From Zerene cesonia (lineage: Eukaryota > Arthropoda > Insecta > Lepidoptera > Pieridae), in contig NC_052130.1 of NCBI RefSeq assembly GCF_012273895.1, positions 496,001 to 560,000 on the forward strand: a stretch of 64,000 bases of DNA. The letters run 5' to 3'. Position 1 is the first letter of the stretch. Every line of letters begins with the position of its first letter. This document shows, one piece after another, positions 37,801-47,400 of the stretch. The translations under genes were made by a program, and so were the position numbers. The notes under the pieces are model-generated. The model ran no database searches. It had not been told where the DNA came from and saw only the letters and a program-made list of their open reading frames with translations.

Positions 37801-40179
37801 NNNNNNNNNNNNNNNNNNNNNNNNNNNNNNNNNNNNNNNNNNNNNNNNNNNNNNNNNNNNNNNNNNNNNNNNNNNNNNNNNNNNNNNNNNNNNNNNNNNN
37901 NNNNNNNNNNNNNNNNNNNNNNNNNNNNNNNNNNNNNNNNNNNNNNNNNNNNNNNNNNNNNNNNNNNNNNNNNNNNNNNNNNNNNNNNNNNNNNNNNNNN
38001 NNNNNNNNNNNNNNNNNNNNNNNNNNNNNNNNNNNNNNNNNNNNNNNNNNNNNNNNNNNNNNNNNNNNNNNNNNNNNNNNNNNNNNNNNNNNNNNNNNNN
38101 NNNNNNNNNNNNNNNNNNNNNNNNNNNNNNNNNNNNNNNNNNNNNNNNNNNNNNNNNNNNNNNNNNNNNNNNNNNNNNNNNNNNNNNNNNNNNNNNNNNN
38201 NNNNNNNNNNNNNNNNNNNNNNNNNNNNNNNNNNNNNNNNNNNNNNNNNNNNNNNNNNNNNNNNNNNNNNNNNNNNNNNNNNNNNNNNNNNNNNNNNNNN
38301 NNNNNNNNNNNNNNNNNNNNNNNNNNNNNNNNNNNNNNNNNNNNNNNNNNNNNNNNNNNNNNNNNNNNNNNNNNNNNNNNNNNNNNNNNNNNNNNNNNNN
38401 NNNNGCCCTACCGCCCTACCGCCGCGCGCGCCCGCCCGCCGACACCACGCAGTCCTCCACCCTCGCAATTGGCTTTCTACTCTCCCATTCACCGTACGAA
38501 ACACAGCAGTTTGCTATTTCACCCCGGTTTTCTGTGGAGTATGGTACTTCCCCAGCGAGCTGGCCCAACTCTTGCCGAAGCGTGCTCGACTCCCGCTTGC
38601 AAAAAGGTAACTTACTTACACGTCAAACTTATTTAATAACCAATTTATCATAAGAAATATCTCAGAACCTAGTTACTCATATAAACATAGAATCCTTAAA
38701 TCAGATTAAAATAGCTTATTCGAATTTAGAAGTAGTGGAAGTTATAGTTTTAATATAAAAAACTTGACGCACGGTCATATAGAAGTACTTTGATGCTACT
38801 ATTTCCATATTGAGTTTTTTTATATCGCATTATCTACACTCATTGTGACGCTTAGCCTACGTTTGCATATATAATTGATTTGAATATCCTTATTCCACCA
38901 CCCAGGCAACAACACGACAATGGAGATGGACGTGACGGAGACGTCCATAGTGTCGGAGGAGCTGCCGGCGGCCGAGAGCCCGTACCTGAGCGGGCTGCGC
39001 AGCATCCGCGGCCGCCGCTCCTACAAGCGGCTCGGCGACGTGCGCGCCGCCAGCCCGCTGCGCCCCAACACCAGCGGTATGAGCTCTATAGGTAACTACG
39101 ATTTTGCGATACCGACACTTTCAAAAAATCCATCGAGTCTGCGATATAGTGGGACCGCTAATACCGCCGGTATGAGCGGTATGATTGTTTTTTAATATTA
39201 AAAAAACTATCAAATGTAGATTTAAAAACTATAGCTATAACTATATATATACGCTTAAAAGTATTTATGTATACGCTTTTATGATAGATAAATTTTACAC
39301 GGTGACGATTTTAATCAAGATGATAGCATAAACTCATAACATTCGTAGTGTACAAAATTAGAATTCAATCTATCAGTTTAAACTGTGCAAAAATCTACTT
39401 AAAAGAAGTCGGATCCTCACAAAACCTACAGGTGGAGCTAATAAAGGTTTAAATAATCGAGGTTCTGTTTGTTGAAACACCAACACAGCGATTCTCACGT
39501 TACGTTTCCGTTGCAGAGCAGTCGTCCCGCCCCACCGGCACGGTGGTGGGCCGCAAGCGCAAGCCGGAGCCGCCGGGCCCCGGCGCGGGCCCCGCGGAGG
39601 GGGCGGGCCCCGGGAGCCACGGGGGCCCCGGCGAGGGCACGAAGCGCGCGCGCCTGCTGGAGCGGCTGGGCGGGCTGGCCCGGCCGTTCCGCTTCAGCGC
39701 GGAGCGCGTGTGCGTGGAGAGCACCGCTGAGGTCTGTGCGCACACGCTACACTTTTCTTTCTCTTTGCTATAACCAGTAAATTATTGTTATTGCATAGCT
39801 TTTATTGCGGGCTTGCAGCGTGGTGAGCGAATCAAGAAATTCTGTAAGGAAAATGAGGCTAACTATTAACTATACTAAAGAGGAACCCCTCCCCCCCCCT
39901 CTTAAAGGGTCCCCTAACGTGTGTATCATTAAAGATGTAAGAAACGTAGTGTGTGTCATTTCAGATGCTTGTTTGGTTGCCGTCCGTCTCGCTTCCTGCT
40001 AAAACTACACATTATAGAAAGAATTGATCACATTACAGATAGTGGGCATTAACACCGACCTGCCCCTAACCGCCCCCGTCGCAACGGCTGACCCGGAAGC
40101 GATGAAACACGTGACGTCGACGCCGATACAGTCGCGCGTCACGCAGCAGCCGCGGGACAAGCGCTGTTCTATTATGTGA
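31863..40179 (+). CDS. Charged low-complexity protein with CaaX box (CSIM), probably nuclear envelope
   Basis: Coding exons: 31863-31913, 32223-32591, 33170-33385, 34905-34982, 35493-35694, 37291 to the gap at 37405, 38906 to 39076 or 39091, 39517-39731, 40039-40179. Phases agree at every visible junction. It starts MSQKVTRKGPIAEDKEK; exon 2 is a KEKE-type region of about 120 residues. Later exons are GC-rich with acidic clusters (SSDDDDDGLFPEL), a stretch NYSRSRVRVSPYRR, basic GLRSIRGRRSYKRLGD, an NLS-like GRKRKPEPPG, a Gly/Pro tract and KRARLLERLGG. It ends PRDKRCSIM-stop. CSIM is a farnesyl-type CaaX box, as in human prelamin A. There is no lamin rod, Ras fold or transmembrane helix. Known insect proteins of this plan (basic, low complexity, NLS, CxxM end) include Drosophila Kugelkern, a farnesylated nuclear-membrane protein; orthology is only a proposal. 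Part of one exon is hidden by a gap. Confidence 0.72.
32891..32968 (+). CDS. Possible alternative terminal exon giving a short isoform
   Basis: After a good acceptor (tctacatttcag) the frame continues in phase from exon 32223-32591 as VDKQDKKYNALIL... for 25 codons to TAA (32966-32968). AATAAA at 32960-32965 directly precedes the stop and could serve as the poly(A) signal. Use of this exon would give a protein of about 165 residues with the KEKE region but no basic C-terminal half and no CaaX box. Support is phase, acceptor and signal; there is no expression evidence. Confidence 0.4.
   Translation, partial: VDKQDKKYNALILSSKKEIIKIDNK
33735..33860 (+). repeat. Interspersed repeat, 'cacttggccagcgt' family
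   Basis: 'cgcacttggccagcgttgtg' then 'gattatggcctgaaccct' and a GATGATGATG tail. Relatives are at 51095-51295 (same orientation) and 40355-40530 (reverse). Common in lepidopteran introns. Confidence 0.75.
34590..34861 (+). repeat. Interspersed element plus (TA)n microsatellite
   Basis: 'caacgcacagcccaaaccac' to 'acgggcgaagctgcgggcaa' is a short element copy (34590-34806). It is followed by an uninterrupted TA run of about 50 bp (34811-34861). The run lies about 45 bp before the acceptor of exon 34905 and gives rise to artificial Tyr-Ile frames. Confidence 0.85.
35045..35215 (+). repeat. Common lepidopteran repeat with TTTA microsatellite
   Basis: A (TTTA)n start, then 'cctttattgtccaaac' and 'gaggcggccttattgcttaa' and 'ctctgccaggca', words typical of a widespread moth/butterfly element. 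Intronic. Confidence 0.65.
36275..36430 (-). repeat. Short interspersed element, 'ctagcggtccgcccc' family
   Basis: Reverse-oriented copy ending 'gtcggggcggaccactag'. See 13505-13680. Confidence 0.8.
36815..37170. repeat. Two adjacent interspersed elements
   Basis: 36815-37000 is a reverse copy of the 25962-26212 family ('tgagaatcggtctagccgtt'). 37020-37170 is a non-LTR-type tail ('ggcttcacccgcgtaa', 'gggataaaatctattctatg') related to 6440-6560. Confidence 0.72.
37405..38404. other. Assembly gap (1000 N) inside an exon of the CaaX-protein gene
   Basis: The exon starting at 37291 runs into this gap in frame, after STLAN. About 55 bases from the same exon reappear right after the gap. Confidence 0.97.
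38405..38610. repeat. Duplicated exon piece fused to SINE sequence
   Basis: 38410-38466 repeats the exon sequence seen before the gap ('cgcgcgcgcccgcccgccga', 'cagtcctccaccctcgc'). It then switches without a splice site to sequence that, on the minus strand, matches the head of the SINE at 52045-52290 ('ttgggccagctcgc', 'ccacagaaaaccgg', 'tttcgtacggtga'). The frame across it is therefore not an exon. Confidence 0.8.
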
Positions 40180-40257
40180 GCAGCCTTTCTGTTTATTTTC
40201 TTCCTTGTTTTGCATAAAATAGTAGTGGTGGTGGTAGTTTGAAAGAGATATGTCACC

Positions 40258-40530
40258 GTCGGCAATGGAGCTGGTGGGTCGCCTGATGGTAAACGCTACC
40301 ACCGCCCATGAACATTTGGAGAGACATAAGCTAATAAAAGCGTGTTAAAAAAAATCACCATCATCAGCCCATGCAATGGGAACAGCCCACTGCTGGGACA
40401 CGGGCATCCTATGCGGGTTTAGTCAGCCAATAATCCAGCATGCCGGCCAAGTGCGGGTTGGCAGATGTCACATGTCGTCGCACGTTTGATTCTTCGACAT
40501 GTCGGTTCTGTGTTGTTCTTCACCGTTTAG
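40258..40530 (-). repeat. Two adjacent interspersed repeats
   Basis: 40258-40345 is a reverse fragment of the 'gttcatgggcggtgg' SINE ('ggtgggtcgcctgatggtaa'). 40355-40530 is a reverse copy of the 'cacttggccagcgt' family ('cagcccactgctgggacac', 'gccggccaagtgcgggtt'). They lie between the CSIM exon and the micro-exon at 40579. Confidence 0.75.
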
Positions 40531-40578
40531 AGCGTTGGTGTTAAATTAGAAAATTATAATATTTCCATATATTTTCAG

Positions 40579-40599
40579 GTAACGACAACTTAACAAAAG
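40579..40599 (+). other. Candidate 3' micro-exon of the CaaX-protein gene
   Basis: A strong acceptor (ccatatattttcag) is followed by 21 bases beginning GTAA and a good donor (aaaag|GTAAGC). If the donor GTGAGC at 40176 is used, the joined codons are ATG then TAA, so the protein still ends in CSIM. The downstream partner exon was not identified. Confidence 0.4.
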
Positions 40600-43500
40600 G
40601 TAAGCGGAGATATTTTGCCTTATATTGATAGTGTCACAATGTGTCGAGTACGTGAATTGTTGTAAAGGATGAGGAAATATAGTGTTTAACGGATTTAAAT
40701 CGAGTTTTGTGCAACAAAACTGTATTTTTTATAATGTGCAAGATCATAAAAAAATAATTAATTATGATTAAAACCTCTCGTATCGCCAGTTTTCTGTCTC
40801 TTCAGAACGTCAAATGACTTGCAAATCAAAGAGACAAAAAACTGATTTCAAATATATGTTAAAACCGTCTGATACAATAGAATATAATTCGATACAATAT
40901 CCTTACCTAGAGCTAGATAGAGAGAAGGATATCTTATAGTCTATCTCGCTCCAACTAAATGAATAACTCCGTGATAGAATGAGACAACATATACAGTAAC
41001 TTGTCATATAAATTTGTTATAATTTATTATACTTAATGCAAATTAAGGAGTTTTAAACAAAATTGATTTAATTTCAGTGTAAAATAAAAGAAAAAAAGCA
41101 TGTTTTATAGCCTAGATAAGGTATTTTTAAAGAACAGTAGACAATTGCATCATAAATTTCGATTTAAATCCGTCATGTTTGAATCGTGTAAAATATTTTG
41201 ATCATATTATGAAATTTCAATCAAAAATGTATTTACAATTTTTGCCCCCATTTTCAAAAGGGGAGTTACTTCTAAATGATATTTATCTTGAATTTTTTGT
41301 ATTTTTCTATTAAGCAGTTAAATGCATTTAGAAATTTAACTACACAAAAGATAATTTAACATAACACCATATTTTTAAAAGGATCATAATTTTTTTTTAT
41401 CTTTAAGTTACCACAAACTGTGTATCTCGTGAAAGAGTAAGCGAGATGACAATACTGTGCGAGTGAGATAGCGATAGCGCCATGTTTCTTAAATTTAAAC
41501 AACATATTATGCATTCAACTGCTTGATATTGCAAACAGTGCTTTATCTCTTGTGAATAAGGTCTATAATGTGTAATTGTGTTATCTGGTTAATAAAATAT
41601 CAAAGAACAATGATTATTATCGGATCGGATTGTTATACTGATAAAAAAATACTTGTTCGATGCGACAAAATGTTCGTTTGTTTTTTAAACAAATACGATG
41701 AATTGTCGTTAAATCTAAATGTTGCGACTAAATGTCGTTTTAATTGTAGAAAGATGCGGCTAAATTTCAAATATATACAATAAATCATATATCGTTGAGT
41801 GTAAACGCTGCGAATTGTTATCTGTACCAAAAAAATATGACAAATTGTAGCGTTATTTCTTATAGCATCCGACAAAAAGTCGCCCCATTGCAAACGTACA
41901 ACGGTACGGTGTTTTAAACGTGGACTTGTTATAAGTTTTATCAATGGACTTGTTAATAAAATAATATAATGGGAATTTATATAATCATAAGTGATATTAA
42001 GAGATTTAAATAATTTTTTTTTTTTGTGTTAATTTCGGCTGAGTAATCAGTAGGCAGTTTGTCCCGCGGTTTTGAACGCTATTATGAAAATTGAATTATC
42101 ACATTATTGTATTTATATTTGGAAAATAATAATTGGGCCATTTTTTTTTATAAAATTAAGTGTTTTAATGTACCTTGTAGTAGAAAGAGAATTCCAAAAA
42201 TAGGGAACAACAAAGGTTCTTGGAACACTGCATGTACATATAAATATTTTTTTTAGTACAAAAAAATATATGTATATCAAAAATACAAAATATTGAGTCT
42301 GTTTAATATCTCTTAATATATTATTGTACTTTGTATTATAAACTCCTATTATATTTACATCAATAGGCTAAGGTAGGTTAACATTTGAGCACTAAAATAA
42401 AGTGTTGCCTCAACTCAAAATTTGTAGTGCGAAGCATAAAAAAAACAAAGAAAATACTAGAAGGGTTTTTTTCAAATAGGGCAACACTCTACTTTAGTCA
42501 ATTGAGAATTTGGTAAATAGAGAATCCAAAGTTTTGATAGCAATCATGTACAAAATATATGTGCATTTTATATAAATAAAATATAAGAGAGTCGTCGACG
42601 GTTTTTATTTTAAATGTTACTTTACTAACATAGTTTTTTTTGCACGAATGAATCCTAGAACCTAAGGTTAGCAAAATTAAGAGCTATGTGCAAATTTTTA
42701 AGGTCTTAGTTTGATTAAGATGTTGGTTTACTTGGCACTTTTTGTCGAGACTAAGTAAAAATCATTAAAATAATTCATGACAATAGAACCACCGTGAAAA
42801 CCACGTCCATCCACCGAATTGGTATTGCCATATAGAAGTTTATGCCATTGTGTTTTTCTTTTTTAATTCTGGTAATATTTTTCTTTATCTGTGCTCGATT
42901 AGTTTGAGCGCTACCTAGTTTAGGTTCTAAAATAGGTCTAAAATAGATTATACATTATCTCAATGACGCGAAACGAAACGGAGTGTTGTTTTCAATTGTC
43001 ATGTTCTCAAATTACACTTAAATTTGAGTATAACTCAAGCAGGATTTATACACCATAGGCGATAAGTTCAACAACTTAAAGTTGAATGTCGATTAAAATT
43101 GAGCTAATAGAATATAATGGTGAAAAGAGGAGTTAATACGGTATGTCTATTTTGTATTTAATTATTATATTTTGGACAACTTTTGAACACTTCTAGTTTT
43201 TTTTTTTTATCTTATATCACCCCGTTTCGCTTTGTGAATACCGCCTTCTATAAGATGTGTTCAAGGCATATTACTGTACATTTAGTTTTGCAATAATGAC
43301 TCGCAGAATCGGAAGACAATCAAGCGTGTTGCTGATAGCTTAAGTTTTGCATTCTGAGCTCGAATTCTTTAACGACACGTCATATGCGGGTCACTAATTC
43401 GTGCAAACATTCGTATGTTCGTACAAATGTTTGCGCTCCTACAGAGGTATGCATATGCAGATGTCATGCGAATATGATCAGCATTAATCGTGTAAGAATA

Positions 43501-44400
43501 CGCAGGATAATTTTAAGTGAAATGGACGCGAATTTTTTGTGACATTTTAGTACAGAACGAGTGTTGAAAGAACAGTTTTATAATCTGTATTACTTAATGT
43601 GTCCACATATATATAGCAAAGAAAGTATTTCAAGTGAAATTATTATAAATTGTTTACAGTTAACACGCTATAATTGTCTACACTAAGATTTATTATAATT
43701 TGAAATTCGATTATTTTGTGAAGGATATGAAAGAATAATGGTTTTTGCTTGAGTGATACCCAGAGGTAATCTTTTTGTAAAAAAATCATGGCAACACATT
43801 GGTTTATAGCAGTTTGAAGGAAATACAAACGGAACACTATTTCGCATTTATTTGTATAAAAATCGATTGAGTTTTGCAAAACGAGTAGCGACTGTAAACA
43901 AAACTAAGAAGTATTCTGTAAGTCTGTACTAAATGTCGCATTTACTCAAAATTGGTACAGAAAGTATTTTTGTTCGTCCATTTCGGATATAATACGTTAA
44001 CGTATAGAGTAAGTAGGCTAGTATAGATTTGAATGGAAATTATAATTTTTGTTAATAAATTTTTAAATCGGTGTCGTTTTTTATTTTGAACCTTAATACC
44101 TTAGTAATAAATAACATGTGTATGTTGATGATGCACAAGCACTTCTGATGAAGTCTTGTTGACTGAATTAATGTTTGATTATGAGAATGAAATTTTCAGA
44201 GAAATGGAGATTGGTGCAGCTGTGTGTGTGTGTGCTTTTAGAAGTACTTTAGCCATACTTTGTTTATGTAGATTTCATGATTAATTTTCCAGTAATACAC
44301 ACTATCTAGGGACAAATCTGATATCAGACTGCAAAAACCAGTCGTGGTTTTGATCGGTAATTGAGTTTTGGCTTTAATATAAAATACATTTAAAGGCTAC
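40600..44400. other. AT-rich region between the CaaX-protein gene and CFAP206
   Basis: No coding exon seen. It probably contains the 3' UTR or late non-coding exons of the plus-strand gene. Plus-strand AATAAA occurs at 44054-44059 and a minus-strand AATAAA (tttatt at 44080-44085) could end CFAP206, so the two transcripts may meet near 44050-44090. One short inverted repeat lies at 42392-42497. Confidence 0.5.
42392..42497. repeat. Small inverted repeat (about 106 bp)
   Basis: Arms 'ctaaaataaagtgttgcc' (42392-42409) and 'ggcaacactctactttag' (42480-42497) pair over 18 bases with about three mismatches, around a 70 bp loop. It could be a tiny MITE or a chance hairpin. Confidence 0.55.
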
Positions 44401-44470
44401 AAACATACACATATGCAGAAATAAAACACTTACTCTAAAATGAATATATTTAATCTAAAAAAATCAAAAG

Positions 44471-47400
44471 CTATTCATCTTCAGAATTGGTGACGTCATC
44501 GCTCGTGATGCAAGGCCAACTGCACACTGATACAACTTGCGCTTGAATACAAAATGTGTACATGACTTTTAGAACACTTAGAGACTACCCTCAAATTGTA
44601 GAACAGATTATCATCGTGATTGAAGATCCTTTTGAACATTATATGAAAAAAAGTTTTGTTGATACTCTATTTATACTTCAAGCACCGCTCAACATATTTG
44701 GATGAAGTTTGTTATAGATATAGTTTCAAAACGTAAGAACTATGCGGGGAAAACCCTGGGTCCATCCTTTCCTTCCACTATGAGCGCTAGCTTTTTCGAC
44801 TATCAAGTATATATATATATATATATATATATAATATGCCTTTGAAAATATATGAAAACAATACTGTACTGTCATTTCGTAATCCTTTAGTGACGAATTA
44901 AATTTCACGGACTAGACATTGACAGAGCCCATTTATTGGGTATAGCCATAAATTATTAAGGGAACAGTAAGAATTAAATTTTCAGTCTGCATAAAAGAAT
45001 CAACTTACGATTCCCTAAAAAAACATACCTTTTTTCTTTTCCGCACAACTTCCGACTAACTCCATAGAATGTTGCCCGTATCCCAGTTGCCCCCGCAACC
45101 CCCACAGGAACACGTTATTGGGGATGGTGTTGATCCCACAATCCTTTTTAGTCTGCAGGCATTTGTCACGCGGCTCGAACGTTTGACAGTGTATCTCGGA
45201 GCGCAGGTGACTGTAATTCGTTTGTGTGGAATGTGTTTGGCAGTTCACTATTGTTGCCTGAAATTTATAATAAATACCAAGAAATGACAAATATATAAAA
45301 TAACGGATATAGTCCAAAGGCCGAACTTCATTGAAGTTTGTGGATAAGTTTTATTATAAATATATACACACAATTCGTCGTTTTTATGTTCTTAAATTCG
45401 CGCCAATTTTTGACATCTGTCTGTGTGAAGAATGACAATGAACAGTACCTTATTATGTTATCTGTGATAAAACTAAGAATTTAAATATTTTTTAAGGAAG
45501 TAGTAACAGGTATTATACTACAAGAGACTTGTACCACAGATAAAAAATAGACTATCATAAAGCTAATATTTTTTTTATGTTAAGTCTAATTATATTTATA
45601 GTATACCCATTGGCAGGCACGTCGTTTCCACTCCCACAAATCCCAGGTGTAATTCTTCTCGATGTAACCATCTATTGGGTGAGCTTCTGTCTGTATGTCT
45701 TTATCGCATACTTTCGCTGTACAATTCATACGAAAAAACTTGTGTTAAAAGCTTGTGAATGATAAAGACAATTATTATTTTATAACGAGGTTTTAATCGC
45801 GGATGAACCTTTTCTGGTACATGAGATACATTATTGCCAAGTATCATCAAAATCCGTTGAGTTGCTTTTGCGTGAAAGAGTAACACATGCTTGCAAATTT
45901 TCTTTTTTTTTAATTTAAACAAAACCTAATATTAATTACAAGTTTGTCACATTCTTTGTATCGACTAAGCATGCTTCATAGAATGCAATAGTTGCTTTAA
46001 GCATGCCTAGGTGCATAATACATAAAATATTCAGACGAACATATTGTTCGAATATGAATTTCAACCCGATACGTGCAGAACCCGAAACTATTTTAATGAA
46101 AGCTCCTTTTGAGGCTTGATGAGGAAAAATCCTAAAATAATCATCCAAACAAAACAAACTCTTAGGCTCCGTCCTGACGACGAGCGTGTCGACGTGCCGC
46201 AGCGCGTGCACCGCGTCCGCAATGCTCAGCAGATTGATCAGGTGCGGATTGTTGCGCGAATATTGCAACACTTCGTTCACGTATCTGTTGTTAATGTTAA
46301 CTTAAATCCTCTGTATCTTTCATTATTCATTAAAAGAAAACTAATTGAAACATTATCGTTCTAACGAGCCATAGAATATAGCTCAAAGTTTTAAGTATTT
46401 CAGAACTATTTGAGGCTCTGGTTTAGTTATATGCATAACATGGTATTATGTTATCTGTGGTTTGTACAGAGTTTCGAAAGCCTAAGAAGCCTTGCCATTC
46501 GACCGATACACGATTAGGTCAAGTTACTTTGAAAATCGCAAATGATCAAAGCATTTGAGCTAGTTAAATGGTTAAAGGATTAAATTCAATAGCAATTAGC
46601 AACAGGAAATCTACAATTGAGAAAACTCGAAATTAGTAGCTTAAAATATTTGTACTTTGGTTTATCTTCTTAGCGAACGGGGACAATATTTTTGTGAAAA
46701 TATGATTTATTTCCTTTTCCTCACCCTTCCCATTGCATTCTTTCTTTCCAATCGTCAATCCTTTCCTTATCCATTACCCCTAATAAGCGAGTAGCGCATT
46801 CGAATAGACACTGCGAATGTTCATGGGCGGTAGTAATCGCTTACCATCAGGCGAACCATCAGCACTTGCCCGCTCACACAAAAAAAGCCATTCTAACAGA
46901 ATGAAACGGAAACATCTCAAAGACACTAACCTTTGCGGGTCCTTACTGAACCTCGCGGCCATCTTAACTGAACAGAACCCGTACCGGTAGCCCTTGCTCT
47001 TGATCAGGCCCATCTTCATGTTACTGGGCACCAGGGCGCCTACGCTCAGGCACAACGCGCAAAACCCTAGGAACTGTGGCAGTTGAAATTGACTGAGTAT
47101 TTTGACACCGATCTTATAAGTATATAGATTTTAGCATTGAATTAATTGAGTATTATTTTAAATATGCTGGTCACAATAATGCAATTGACAACCTTCTCCT
47201 TTTTTTCAAGTCTATTGAAAATTATATACAGGGATAATTAAAGCTTTATTTCATTCGTTAAAATATATTTAAATATCCTCCACAGCAAAGATTGATTTCA
47301 CTAATCTCGAGCTAACAACACCCGATTTTTTGTCACTCTAAAGCACAATATTCTAAGGTGTAAATTAGTGAGGCATTTCACGATTCTGATTATCTAAAAT

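Noticed and set aside
38405..38636. Frame after the gap that could be spliced in phase to the exon at 38906
   Set aside because: After the duplicated exon piece, the sequence matches a SINE head on the other strand, so the phase fit is taken as chance.
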